Positions 44,381 through 56,676 of a stretch of DNA of 64,000 nt are shown here, in pieces (position 1 is the stretch's first letter; each line of letters begins with the position of its first letter). The translations under genes and the position numbers were made by a program. The stretch is from Dermatemys mawii (Eukaryota; Chordata; Testudines; Dermatemydidae), in NCBI GenBank assembly GCA_007922305.1, contig ML677348.1, positions 22,050,124 through 22,114,123 of the forward strand, read 5' to 3'. Under the pieces are notes generated by a model. The model saw nothing but the letters and a program-made list of their open reading frames with translations, searched no databases and had not been told where the DNA came from.

Positions 44381-47333
44381 CGTTTGTTACGATATCCCTG
44401 TGTCATGGATAGTGAACCAAAGGCTCAACTTTTGTACTTCACTGAAATATTTTTTGAAAGATAGGATTTATTTTTTTTTCCTATTCTACTATCTTTTGTA
44501 TTTTAAGAACCATTAAAACCACTTTTCTGAACACTCTGCCGGAAGTAAACCCTTCCTTGTGGAAATTGCATCCATTTCAGGTGGCTTTTTGCCTTCTACT
44601 TGAGAAGCTCAGTAGTGGAGCACAGTTACATCTTTCTTCAGTAGCAATCTTTGTTTGCCCCGGTTTGACTTGAGAACTCTTCATTTATGCCGTTGATAAT
44701 GGTACACTCTAACTTGCTCACACAACCAGTTATCACTGGAGGGTTAGTGGACCCCTTAATGTTCTGAAATAAATTTTTAATGCAGCTCTCAGCTATTGTT
44801 GGTTTAATATACAAAATTTACCAAATAGTTGGTTGGGCTCTAAAACTTTCACACTGAAATCTACCACTAGTACAATAAATGAGTTGAGCAGAGAGAATGG
44901 AAGGTGGTTGCAGCTTTAGGTGGGGAGTTAAGTAGGGAGTAGAAAGTTGTTTGAAATCATTCTTCAAATGACAAACCAGTAGATACTGCTACTTTTTATC
45001 CACCCTTTAATAACTGCCTGTAACTTTAGACATAGCTTCACCTCTAGCCTTAACTGCTGTAGCTGGTCATTGGTTGGCTGAACTAGCTCTTGAAATGGAT
45101 CCTTATTGCATGTAGGAATGAGTGCTATATTTTACTCCTGTATTTAAATTATAATTTTGGAGTTAAGGAAGCTTCCTAGGATGAGTTTCTGTTTATCTCC
45201 CTTAGTTAATATAAAATTAAGACTATCTGGGATTCTATAACCTGTTTTTTCTGATTCATTTTTAAAATGCCAGTGACACATCCCATGGATTTCCTTGGAA
45301 TTGTGCTATTAATGTCACTCATACAAAATATTCATTCCTCTCTGTGGTGCCTGCAGTTCTAAATCTCATACAAGCTTTAATGAGATTTAAAGTTGCAGTA
45401 GATGACGATTTAAAAATAAATTCAACACCTTTTGGTTAAATTGTGTATACATTTGTCAGGTGCTTTATTGTGAAGTTCAGCTGTTCAGTTTGTCTCACTC
45501 CCAGTGGAAATATGATATGACAGTGACTTAGTCCATTCATCTGCTTAAAAATAGTTCCCTACATTCTGTATTTTAGACACAATTATTACATATTGTAGGC
45601 TCAGTTTCTAAATTAAATCGCCTTCTCAGGAAATTCATTGATCTTTCTTTGCTTTACTCATTCTGGTACAAATACACCCCTCCATGTAACCTGCAGAATA
45701 CTAAGGACTGTAGGCTTTTTTGTATTATCCGATAGCTGTATGTATTAAGTTCTTTTGTACAGTTTTTAAAACACTTGCCAGTTTTGTGGAAATAAATCTT
45801 GTTCATGGAGTACAGGAGGCAGAGAGAGGTGAAAATTGCATCTTTACTGCTCTACTATATATAGCTACACTGTATACTATGTTTGTAAGATACTGTGTAC
45901 ATTTATGGAATTATATAAATATTGGCGCCCATGTAAGAGGATGGTGAGTCCTAGAAATGTACATGTGTAATAGATTATTAAATACAGCAATCATAAACTT
46001 GTTATATTTGTACTTGCAAGCCAGATGACTCATCCTTCCCATGGTGGTCCCACATACCATCACTTCATTTTATTACCTTGAGTGTGGCTCTTGCACAGTT
46101 TACTGCAGTGAAAAATAAACAGTGAAAATGTAGCTAAGGAGATTGGAACTTTACAGAATTTGTTTTTTGGATACACTTGTATTCAGTGTGGGGGGGTTGT
46201 CTGTTTCAAATCAGCAGTTGCATCAGTGTAGTAAACAAAAATGATCAAGTTAGGATTACTACAGAATTGCACTTTTTTGGTAACTAATCCCCCCCCCCCT
46301 TAAGGTCTTGCTCTGTTCCTATTGAAGCTTGTGGCAAATCTCCCTTTGCTGAGGGAGGTCCTGTGCGAGGAAGGCTCTGCTATGAATTGCTTGTACCTCG
46401 GTTCCCTGACCTAAGATTATTAAAATTCTACAAAATGTAGCCCCATTAGAAGTCCCCTCTCAGACTGTGGTGGGGTTAGGGACCTTTGTAGGAAAAACAT
46501 TTAACATAGAAGTGTTACCTGTCTTATATCAATAATTCATTTTGGTTTTGTGGTGTTTATACTGTATATATTTAAAACTGCCCTTTGTGCTCCAGGAATG
46601 AATTGCTTCTGCTTAATCTAAGGGGAAAAGTGTAGGTTGCATTAAACCAGGAATAGCAGCCTTGGTCTGCATACAGAAAACCCCCCCTTTTCACTTTGGT
46701 TCCCTTTGTAGGTCAATAGGGAGTTTCATGTGACATTCCAGAATTCGCTTTCCTAATACTTTTATCTAGCCTTCACATTGGAATGCTAATGCTGTAATTT
46801 CTTGTCTTGCTTATGTCAAGCAGCTGCAGTTTTGCTTCTGTGGCTTTGCCTTTTCTTTTTGTACCAGAGTATCACTATGGGTTTTTTCTTCCCACTTGCA
46901 TGAAGATGCCTGTCTGTGCCTGTGTAAGAAATAACCAGTTGCATTTTGAATATACAGCGGTGATTTCTTTATTATGCTATGCATGGCCTTTAATTGTTTC
47001 ATTATGGATTTTTGGTTGGATTATGGCATTACGGTTTGAAAAGTGGTACTTTCAGCCTTTTGTGACTTGCTTTGGATAAAACTACTCAACTTGTCACCTC
47101 CCCTCCCCCTTCAGCTTTGGTAACTTAGCTACAGAAGATGTCTGATTTAAATTCATTACCATTCTTTTAAAATTCCATGTTTCACTTATTAATCCAGAAA
47201 ACCTGAAGTCCGTTTTTATAGCTATTTAAACCTTAGTCAAGTTTGGGAATGGTGATGTGACTTAAGAGGCAACTCTGTTTTGTTTGAACCGTGCTTCTCA
47301 TTTATGGGATGGCTTCTGTCTGAAGGGAATAAA
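44381..47333 (+). other. NUFIP1: Probable NUFIP1 3' UTR region with several candidate poly(A) signals
   Basis: It follows the NUFIP1 stop. AATAAA hexamers occur at 44768-44773, 45791-45796, 46114-46119 and 47328-47333, among others. The stretch is T-rich, has little recognisable repeat sequence and no open frame of interest, as expected of a long 3' UTR. Which signal is used cannot be decided from sequence. Confidence 0.5.
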
Positions 47334-47379
47334 GAAATGAACTTTGTGGCCTTGTATTACTGAACTGCAAGCATCTTCT

Positions 47380-48200
47380 TGTGATTTTGTGTTTGCATGA
47401 AGGTTCTTGCAGCTGGTCGTATTAGTGTTGTAGCAGTTCTAAAGTTGCAGACTTCAGAATTAAAAAATAGGATAAAAAAACAATACAGAACCGTGCACTC
47501 AGCCAATGGGGACGGACCAGTTGTGGGCCACGGAGGCCATGCCCCCTTCCCCTACTGCACATGCTCCAGGTGGAAGAACCAGATAAAAGAAGGCAGCCCA
47601 GTTCAGTCGGGGCTGGCTGCGGAGGAGGAAGGACATGTACTGCAGGCTCCTCCAGAGATGCCAAGGATGCTCCAAGCAGCAGAGCCCGTGGACCCAGACT
47701 ACAGTGCAGACGACTCACCAAATGCAGAGAATGAAGAGGACGCCAGGCCACCACCACCTGAGGCGATTCCTGGGATGCAGTTTGTGGTAGGAGGTGACCC
47801 AGGGGAGGTAGTAGAAGCCAATGCCTAACTATTAGTGAGGAAGTCCCTGGCTTCCAACCCAGGGCTTTAGGAACCTAATGAAGCTAGAGGGGCTGGGTTC
47901 CCCTACCACAGGCCACAAGACATGGCTGCTGTTTGCTCTTGGTCCCAGTCCCGGGGGCTCAGGGACCACAGACTGTCTGTTTACTCAGCCCTTCCGCGAA
48001 ACTGGGGCCCACCTGGCTGCAACTCCCTGAATTAGCAAGGAATCCTGACAACTGGGTGACAGGGTGTGCTAAACCCACACTGGCCAACGGGGGCGGCCTG
48101 GCTTGGCCCACGGAGACCGCATCACAAACCAGAATACTATGGCACAAGTCAGAGAATTGGAGCTGAAAACTGGGATCTGCTGACCCTACTTAGAAACATA
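47380..48200. other. GC-richer unassigned block with a 143-codon open frame
   Basis: The frame 47397-47828 encodes a protein with a Pro/Glu-rich C-terminal part (EPVDPDYSADDSPNAENEED). The sequence lies just past the last candidate NUFIP1 poly(A) signal. Composition differs from the flanking 3' UTR; it may be a retroelement fragment. No conserved domain is recognised and I do not claim a gene. Confidence 0.3.
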
Positions 48201-48823
48201 TATATCAAGACCTCATCACCCCCACGTTGCCAATCCACAACAGTGCATGTGTGCTCACCTCTGTTCATCATCTAAACTCCATTATCCACAAGCTGTCCAT
48301 TGAGCTTACAGTTATAAAATCTTTCATGGACGAAAAAAATGCAGGTCTTGTATGCTTATTAGTTCTAAAAAAAAATTAAAAAAAATTAGTGTAGAATATT
48401 TTGGTGATCCATCCTGTTACACATGTGGAAACCAACCTTCATTGGGTTTTACACACACACAATTAATACCAGTATCTAAATGGGCTATCCAGGATGGGAT
48501 ACATTGACTATTATCGGCTGAAGTGTGTCTGGCATTTACTTTTAAAGATGGATATTGTTAGGGTAAAAGAATGTTCTGTAGTTCTCTGCAAGTTCCATTT
48601 GAAATGGCATGAAGGAAGGATGGAAAATGTCCTAGGACTCCATCAGTACTCAAGCAAAGCTAAGACCAGGTACTGCAGCTGATCTTGGAGAGCCAAAGGG
48701 AGAAGATTATAGTAAGAAGCTAAATGTTTAAAATTCCATATCTATGTGTGTTTTTAAGAGAAGGCAGTGGGATCCAAACTCTGAGTCAAAGAGCCGGGTT
48801 TATTACCAGCTCTTTGACTTTAA

Positions 48824-49107
48824 AGGGTAAATCTATACTGCCCGCTGGATCGGCAGGTAGTGTTCAATATAACAGGGATCAATTTATTGCATTGTCTCTT
48901 GTCAAGAACGATCCCCGAATCAATGCCTGTACTGCACCTCAGCAAGAGAAGTAAGCGGAGTCGATGGGGGAGCCACCGACATCGATTTGCTGCCATTAGA
49001 ACGGCCAGGTAAGTCGAACTAAGATATTTCGACTTCAGCTACGCGAATAGCATAGCTGAAATTGCGTATCTTAGTTCGAATCCCCCCCTTCCAGTCTAGC
49101 CCAGCCC
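48824..49107. mobile_element. Harbinger-type MITE
   Basis: The left end AGGGTAAATCTATACTGCCC and right end CAGTCTAGCCCAGCCCT are inverted. The interior has CGATTTGCTGCCATT and AAGTCGAACTAAGATATTTC / GCGTATCTTAGTTCGAA subpalindromes and Harbinger-like CpG composition. Confidence 0.7.
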
Positions 49108-50036
49108 TTTGTATCATCTAGACTGTTGATTTAACCTTGCTGCTGTGGTTTTCCATCTGTAAACCAAGGGAAATGCTTAACTACCCTTGTAATTTTGAGA
49201 GAGATGGATGGAAAGTACTTAGGTGTTAAGCATGGTTCCTTGAAAGGGCACTTGGACTCCTGAAATGGAGTGGTATCAGTCTTCAGTATTCCTGTATTGA
49301 TACAATCTAGAAGCATTTACTAACTTGTAAATATTCCTCTTACTTCCCTACTTTCTGTGCTTGGGTGATTTGCCCCTTTCTATCTGCTGCTCTTGTGACT
49401 GTCCCTAAATGGATTCTTCAGGCAGAGCCTCCTGACTGTAACTGATAAGATGTGGTGGTTCTTGGCAGAGTACAATTTTTCCATCTTTTCTCTATTGTAT
49501 ATGCTATATAGACTTTTATACGGTCTGTCTGTATAGGTTTAAAATAAATACAGGACAGTAAAACTAACATCCAGGAGAGTGGCATGCTGAAAGAGCTAAG
49601 ACATTCTAAAGCACAGTAGTAGGTTTAAAAAATAGTGTGTTTTTACTATAGATTTCATCAGGAAAAACTGTTCCTGTTGAGACTGAGTAATTTGTAAGGG
49701 TTTGAACTAAGGTCTCCTCACTGACAAGGGAGACTGAAGAATCAAAAGAAAAGCAATGTAAGATCATAGGAAAGAAAAAAAACAAGATGAATGTGCAACT
49801 AACAATTAACCCCGTTAACTATAGTGTTGCTTGGAACTGTGCTCCCACTCTGTAAGATTAAGTGTCTGACTCTCTTTGAAAATATATAATATATATATAT
49901 ATATAGCTATTTGGTATGTGCACAGTTGTGATTCTGTATGCAAGTTGAGTATTTAAATAGGCAAACTCTTAGTTCTGAATTTAACTGGCCACTTCTGGCA
50001 TAATTTGCAGTTGCATATGCTCCTTAATAAATATGG
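49108..50036. other. Unassigned intergenic sequence with an (AT)n run
   Basis: A short (AT)n microsatellite lies at 49881-49906. Otherwise I see nothing. Confidence 0.5.
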
Positions 50037-50210
50037 AAGTAACAAAGAGTCCTATGGCACCTTAAAGACTGACTAACGTTTTAGAGCATAAGCTTTCATG
50101 GGCTAATACCACTTCGTCGGATGCATCCGACGAAGTGGGTATTAGCCCACGAAAGCTTATCCTCTAATACTTTAGTTAGTCTTTAAGATGCCACAGGACT
50201 CTTTGTTACT
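50037..50210. repeat. 174-bp near-perfect palindrome with hammerhead-like motifs in both arms
   Basis: Two inverted copies of about 87 bp meet at ATGCAT (50121-50126). Each arm read outward from the centre has CCGACGA, a stem GTGG(G)/CCCA, GAAA, then GCTTAT and a TC. The outer ends are AGTAACAAAGAGTCC and GGACTCTTTGTTACT. The right arm continues to 50245 as in the family copy at 34.7 kb. Confidence 0.85.
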
Positions 50211-50261
50211 TCTGCAATTCCAGATTAACACCGCTATCCCCCGATTCTTAACCAATATGCA

Positions 50262-50550
50262 GGGCCAACGCAAGCTTTAGGCAACTTAGGCAGTCACCTA
50301 GGGCGGCACGATTCGCGGGGCGGCATTTTGCCACCATCAGTGGCATTTCCATGGCCATACTTGCTCCTCCCAGGGCCGGCGAACTGTGTCAGAGGGAGGG
50401 GGCAGCACGCTGTCCCTAATTCGGGTGGCGCTCCTCCCCTCCTTGGCGGCATTTCGGCAGCCATACCTCCCAGGGCTGGCGAACTGCCTCACGGGGGGTG
50501 GCGTGCTGTCCCTAATTTGCGCGGCGTTCCTCCCCTCCTCGGTTGCATTT
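50262..50550. repeat. GC-rich hAT-like MITE debris with internal near-repeats
   Basis: It starts CAGGGCCAACGCAAGC and has two similar GGCGGCATTT...CCATAC...CAGGGC(C/T)GGCGAACTG blocks (about 50330-50400 and 50445-50490), an imperfect tandem duplication. Confidence 0.55.
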
Positions 50551-50554
50551 TCAA

Positions 50555-50984
50555 TTAAGGTATTTTTTTACTTTAAAAGGAACAGAAGTGTCATTTCTGG
50601 TCTTCCTTCTCTTTGCTAGACAATGCCAAAGCTGTCTCAGTCGCGGATTAGGAGATCTCACACCTTAACTAAATGGGTAAACGACACTGCAAAAATCTTA
50701 CAGCCATGGTGTGTCTCAGGGCTGGTCTACAGTGGGGACAGGGGGTGGGGGGTATCTTCGTTGCGTATCTTCGGTCGATTTCCCCCCCGCCCCGCCCCCG
50801 TCCCCACTGTAGACCAGCCCGGAGAGACACCATGGCTGTAAGATTTTTGCAGTGTTGTTTACCCGTTTAGTTAAGGTGTGAGATCTCCTAATCCACACCT
50901 GAGACAGCCTTGGCATTGTCTAGCAAAGACAAGGAAGACCAGAACTGACACTTCTGTTCCTTCTAAAGTAAAAAAATACCTTAA
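50555..50984. repeat. About 430-bp inverted repeat (arms about 200 bp, loop about 28 bp)
   Basis: The left arm 50555-50752 begins TTAAGGTATTTTTTTAC; the right arm 50781-50984 ends with its complement. The arms share GAACAGAAGTGTCA, GCTAGACAATGCCAA, GAGATCTCACACCTTAACTA, CTGCAAAAATCTTACAGCCA and GGGCTGGTCTACAGTGGGGA. The innermost 50719-50821 has Harbinger-type ends (GGGCTGGTCTACAGTG). Confidence 0.92.
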
Positions 50985-51477
50985 CTTGGGTGGGATGGGG
51001 CTGGAGCAGCAACATTTCAGGCTTTCTTTTTGATGAAAAAAGAGTATAAAACCCAGTTTCAAAAAAATCTTTGCTTTTCCTAGAATTGGATAAATATAAT
51101 GGTGCCATAAAGGTGTAAGCCCCTGATATTTTTGGGACCAATTAAAGTAGAAACTTGGCATTTCATTATGGTGGTGTAATTTGGTGTATGGAAGAGGAAA
51201 GCAGGCTATGCACCTCTCTCAGCTTTAAGGGCAAGAGGTTTTGTTTTACATTTTTAGTTTTAATGAGAGATTGTCGAGGCAAAGGTGATGAGCCCAAATC
51301 ATCCCTGGGGTAATTCCATTGCCTCTAACAGTTACACCAGTGATTAAGCTGGTCCACATTTAACAGATTCTTACATGTGCTATTCAAATTGAAGAGGTTT
51401 CTGTCTCTTGTGGGAGGATGTGTGACTTCCTCTCATGCAGTAACCGCGGTCTCTGGGCTGCATCAATAAAGATAGAG

Positions 51478-51760
51478 AGAATCATAGAATCAAATCCAAC
51501 CCCTTGCTTAAAGCAGGACTAACCCCAACTAAATTATCCCAGCCAGGGCTTTATCAAGCCTGACCTTAAAAACCTCTAAAGAAGGAGATTCTACCACCTC
51601 CCTATGCAACCCATTCCAGTGCTTCACCACACTCCTAGTGAAAAAGATTTTCCTAATATCCAACCTAAACCTCCCCCACTGTAACTTGAGATCATTACTC
51701 CTTGTTCTGTCATCTGGTACCACTGAGAACATTAATCTCTGATCGTTTATGTACAAGAGC
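51478..51760 (-). repeat. CR1 3' region
   Basis: GAATCATAGAATCAAATCCA, ATCCCAGCCAGGGCTTTATC and TAGTGAAAAAGATTTTCCTA: the same segment as at 25.5 kb, extending further 5' into CR1. Confidence 0.92.
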
Positions 51761-51773
51761 CACTGGCATGTTT

Positions 51774-52855
51774 TACTCCTGGGGGAACTCTGCAAAAAAA
51801 AAAAATAATTAAAAATCTGCAACAAAAAAAATAAAAATTCTGCACACAATATTTTCAAATTCTGCATATTGTATTTGTCAAAACCCCACCATATAATCCC
51901 ACCAGTTTCAATTATTTTTGGTCATTTATTTCAAAATACCTGTCAGCAGATATGTCTGTAACAATACACACAAGCAAAAAAGATTCAGAAAATGTTTCTT
52001 AACAAATAGATTCCTTACTAGGCATATTAATAGAGAACTCTGAGTAATAATTCATTTAAACTCCATTATAAAACCATATTTCCTGCATCCCTCAGAAGCA
52101 GTGCAAAGGCAGGGGGAAGTCAGGGTTAATGGAGGAGCTGAGGGAGAAGGGAAGTAATTGCTGGGAAGGAGCCTTGGTGTGAACTTGGAGGGTTGTTGGG
52201 TATGGGTAAGAGAAGTATGGAACAGGATTTTTGGAAGGGAGGGCAGGGAGGGACCATTAGGGAGCTTTCCCCAGGCAGACCCTGGCTAACCCCTTGCCCT
52301 CTCCACCCCCACTCAGACACCTACTCCCCCCTGATCCCGATATGGCCCTGGACCCTTTCTCCTATGCCCATGTCTCTGTGTCCCCACCCAGCCACTCCTC
52401 TGTCCCCATGTGTCCTTGTACCCGTTCCCCCTGTCCCCATGTATCTGTGCTCCCACCCAACCACCTTCTGTCCCTATATAGCTCAGCATCCTCTCCTCCA
52501 TCACCATGTGGCCCTGCACCTCCCTCCCCCTGTAGCTCTGTGCCTCCACTCCCATTCAGCCCCTGCCCCGTCTGTCCTCCACCATTTGCCCTAAGCCCCT
52601 GTTTGATATCCCCCTCAGCACCCCATAGCCCCTTTCTCCTGAGCTGGCCTGACAGGCGCTGTGAAGAAGGCAGACTCCTTTTCTCTTCTAGCTGGCTGGG
52701 AGTGGCTGATGTGTTGTACCACCACAGCACTCTGGTGGGCAAAGGGCAGAACTGCAGCAACTTTTCAGCAAAAGCTTTTTTCTGTGCAAAAAAATTAAAA
52801 ACATGCAGGGTTTATTAATTATGCTTGTGTGCAGTGGTGCAGAATTCCCCCAAGA
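51774..52855 (+). mobile_element. DNA transposon of the ACTCCTGGGGGAATTCTG family, most complete copy
   Basis: It starts TTACTCCTGGGGGAACTCTG and ends GCAGAATTCCCCCAAGAATAA, a TIR of about 20 bp. At 1.08 kb it is non-autonomous; the interior has a C-rich, low-complexity segment (52290-52600) that produces spurious Pro/Ser-rich frames. It aligns with 21286-22200 and 24170-25046. Confidence 0.8.
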
Positions 52856-53027
52856 ATAATCCCTGCATAAAAGGGCCTGTAAAAATGCCTTCAGAGGAGA
52901 CTGAGCCCATAGCCTAGCGTTAATTCTCAGCCTTGCCAGGTAAGAGCCTTGGGTTGCATTGTTTAACTCTGGACTGAAGTACCAAGTATATGCTTTCAGT
53001 CATGGGTTCCTCATTGCAACTGGGAAA

Positions 53028-53245
53028 GAATGGTATTGTGCTTAAGGCATTAGACCTAGGACTAAAGGAATCTGGGTTCAAATCCTGACTTTGCCACAGG
53101 CTTCCTGTTTGATTATGGGTAAGTCATTTAATCTTTGTGCCTGAGTTCCCCATGCAGATAATACTACTTCCTGATCTCCTGCGTATGTTTGTTTGCAAGG
53201 CCTTCAAGTGACAGTCATAGAAAGGCTTCAATAAATGGAACCCCT
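53028..53245 (+). repeat. tRNA-derived SINE with intact-looking box B
   Basis: The box A-like region is near 53035-53050; box B GGTTCAAATCC is at 53075-53085. It is followed by TTGCCACAGGCTTCCTG and GGTAAGTCATTTAATCTTTG, the body shared with the 40.4-kb fragment. It is a retroposon, not a tRNA gene, since no cloverleaf can be formed. Confidence 0.85.
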
Positions 53246-54102
53246 TTTCTGAGGAATTAAGGCCATGCTTAAGAGCCTTTGAAGGAAGTCAAGTACAGTC
53301 TCAGTAGGTTGGATAGTGGCTGTGACTTGGAAGGCCAATCAAAATTTGGCTACATACGGAGATCATTGGAATTCTGGTGTGTAAAACCCCACACAGAAAC
53401 CCAAAATGTAACCATTTTAATAAAGCCTGATTCAATGTGACACATCATGACAAAATAAGCAATATAAAGTTCTCTCTCGTATTCTATTTTAAACATTTGA
53501 ATCATTGTCTTTTTCAGAATTAGCATATAGATGAACTACGAACTGTTCCCACTACAGGATTAGTAAATTCAGTTGGGACTTCAGTAAGGAAATACACTTT
53601 TAGGATTTCCTTTTTAAAACTACTGCTTAAGTTGCAGCTGCTTTCTGTGTTAAAAGCTAGAGTCACAAGCTAGTGTGTCATCTGTTTAAATTACTCACTC
53701 TTCCCCCGACCCCTTGGCTCTACTTTTTATTTGAAACATTCAGCCAACAGTGGTGTTGAGTTTTGTACTGCTTCAGTCTGTATCTCCGCTCTTTGTAAAA
53801 TGATTGCATGACTCTCTTTTGGCAATGGAGTCTATTTCTGCCTTCATTCTTAGCAGGGAGAGACTTCTCACTGCAAGGCCATAGTGAGACAAGATGGGTG
53901 AGGTAATATTTTTTATTGTACCAACTTCTGTTGGTGGGAGAGGGAAGGTTTTGAGCCACAGAGAGCTCTGCATACTCCAGGGCTTAGCACTCTGTGCTCC
54001 ATCTTGAAATGAGCAACCTTAGATCTGTAGCCTCTGGGCCACGGCTCCATAAACAGCCGGGTTGCTTCAGTCTCTTCATTTGTGCAAACTAAATACAGAA
54101 CT
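53246..54102. other. Unassigned intergenic sequence
   Basis: No host coding exon is recognised. The stretch at about 53900-53960 (GAGGTAATATTTTTTATTGT, ACCAACTTCTGTTGGTGG) resembles a dispersed repeat end. Confidence 0.4.
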
Positions 54103-54103
54103 A

Positions 54104-54428
54104 GGATACATCTGCACTGCATTGTCAACCCCCACTACCCTATACATACACCTTTGTGACTTGGTCAGCAAGCACTCAGAACCCAAATCAAAGCCTGAGT
54201 CCCACTGAAACTCCGGTCCAAACTCTGTCACTTTTCAGTGTGGATGGCGCTCAAGCCACAGTTCTGAGTAAGAAGGTCTGCATAGTCCAATGTGGATGTA
54301 TTAGCGTGGCTGTGAGATCCTGATCCAGATTTACAATGTAGTATGGATACTCAAGCAGGAGCTCAGAAACTTAGTCCACAAGTGTAAATTCCAGAGACCT
54401 GACTTTACAGTGCAGTGTAGTCATACCC
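54104..54428. mobile_element. Harbinger-like MITE
   Basis: The left end GGATACATCTGCACTGCA and the right end TGCAGTGTAGTCATACCC are inverted repeats; flanking CTA and TTA fit a mutated TWA duplication. Confidence 0.75.
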
Positions 54429-56440
54429 TTAGAGATGCTGTTAAGCTGGGTATGTGGTACTTGGTTGGTCTAGTTTTTTGGCAACCTTGTCATGACGACC
54501 ATAAAGAAAAACAGACAAAATGCAGTAGAAGAGGGCCTAGAATGTACAATGGTGCTTTAAACTGCAATACGACTGTGCCCTGATATGTTTAACAAACACT
54601 CCGCAGTTAGGCCAAGACATGTATCCATGCAGTTCATGGGTTTCTCACTCTTTCCCATCAAACCTGAGTCTGTTCAGGCTTCTGGAAACTTCTAGTTTTG
54701 CACTGGATGTGCTCTGAAGCTTAATGCAGGCACTACCAAAGTCATTTCTACTAACCTTATATACCCCTCCAAGAAATTCCATAGTTGACTAACATCTCTT
54801 CCTCACCACACTGATCTGGCTAGCTGAAATATTAAAGATAAATGGAGAAAAACAAAAGTAGGTTGTCTAGGGAAGTGCAAATGTAGAGAGTTACTACCGA
54901 CATGTGTAAGTGAGCGCTTTTTACTGAAAATATTTAGGGGAGACTGTAGTTTTTCAATCTGGCTGCGTTAAACTAGCTTAAAGGCCAAGACCATTAACAC
55001 AAGCTGAGCCATGAGGCCGAAGAGCCATTTGTTTGACCCAGTTTGAATTCACCAGGTAGATTCATCTTTTTCAACTCTATAAATAACTCAGCCCAATGCA
55101 GTTCAGTGGTGATAAATAGGACAATAAGCTTCATACTTGTAGCAAAGACTACAAAGAGGGAAATGCTTTTTAATTAACTGTAACATGCTAACTAGGAAAG
55201 AGAGAAAATTCACAGATTCAATCTGATGTACCAAAGTCAACCACCAAGTTCTCCTGTTTGTTAGGAGAATAATGCAGCCTGATTCAAAGGTAGGCATAAT
55301 GTCATAATGGCTAAAATACAATATCTTTAAACAGCATCCAGAGCTCAAAGCACTTTGCACACACTAATTTGTCTTTCCTAAGAGTACTGTGAGGTAGGGA
55401 AGTGTGTTCCTGATTTTATACACAAGAAATTGAGGCACAGAAATTCTTCCTAAAATACTTCCTTTCTCCCACCCTTTTTGTATATTGTCTATTTAGACTG
55501 CTAACCCCTCAGGGCAAGGACTGTCACTGTGACTTCATCAGTGCCTGGGACAATTGGTCCTGAATTCTGCTGGCGTTTGTAGATGCTACCAAGATTTTTG
55601 GAATGGAACTTTTGGCCCAGCTGAAACCCAGAAGTAGTGGAAATACAGATCATGAGTAGTCTTGCAAAATTCCATGACTAAAAGGCTTTGACAAGTGATG
55701 CAATGGAACGGTGCCGTGCTTATCCAAACAGGTTTTCAGAATGCTAGCACCTATTGCGTCCTGCCCCATATTAGGCATCATTGGAGGAGGAGGCATCCCT
55801 ATCCTCTGGACCTCTCCGATGTGGGAGTTTGTTTCATCTTTTCGCTGCTGATGCCCCCACTCTAATAAAGGCTCCTGATGGTGCTTTTTGCTCCTGGCCA
55901 CCCTTTGTCAACTGTAGTATGTCCTGGAGATCGGCTTGTTCCGCTTCCTAGTCCTGAATGTCCCTATTGCTGCCTTGTGAGAGTCTGAGAGGGAGTTTCT
56001 TTCAGACAACTTAATAGGGGCGTATCCCTGGTGTAGAGTCAGGGCTTCTGAGAGGAGCTCTCAATATTCCACCCCCACAAAATCATAGTTTTACAATTAT
56101 ACCCTTACTGGCTGATTTGCTAATCTTGACTCTCAAGGCCCAGGTATAACCTGAGGATAGCCACCTATTAAGTGACTTGGATTCCTGCCCATAACTAGAA
56201 TCCCTGTCTAGAGCTGGGATGTCAACATAGTAGTTCTTGTCCTCTCATAGGTCCTGTGCTCAGACCACCCTGCCATGACTGGCTCTCTGCTGTATATTGG
56301 ATTGAGAGATATTTAGTTATTAGCATTGTTACTAAGCCATCACTTCTGCTCAGTTATATGCAAAACCTAACTCAGGTGCAACTCCCTTGATTTCATGGAG
56401 CTGGATGAGGAATTTATCCCAGTGTCTTTATTACAATCTA
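54429..56440. other. Unassigned intergenic sequence
   Basis: I found no gene or delimitable element. 55480-55560 (TGCTAACCCCTCAGGGCAAG, GACTGTCACTGTGAC) is reminiscent of an old SINE/LINE tail. Confidence 0.35.
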
Positions 56441-56441
56441 A

Positions 56442-56673
56442 GGCCATGTCTATATGTACTGTAGCGGCACAGCTGTAGAGCTCTCCTGACGGCATAAAAA
56501 ACCCCCTCCACGATTGGCCAAAGCTATGGCAGTGGGAGAAACTCTCCTGCCAGCATAGCACTGTGCATACAAACGCTTATGTTGGTGTAATTTATGTCGC
56601 TCAGGGCAGTGTTTTATTCACACCCCCGAGTAACATAAGTTCTGCCGAGATAGACTGTAGTGTAGACATAGCC
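56442..56673. mobile_element. Harbinger-like MITE with TAA duplication
   Basis: It starts GGCCATGTCTATATGTACTG and ends ACTGTAGTGTAGACATAGCC; TAA flanks both ends (56439-56441 and 56674-56676). Confidence 0.85.
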
Positions 56674-56676
56674 TAA

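Noticed and set aside
52193..52818. Pro/Ser-rich frames of 133 and 174 codons
   Set aside because: They come from a C-rich low-complexity interior of a transposon copy (51774-52855).
53028..53100. Possible tRNA gene
   Set aside because: Box A/B-like elements belong to a SINE; no cloverleaf arms or CCA-proximal acceptor stem can be paired.
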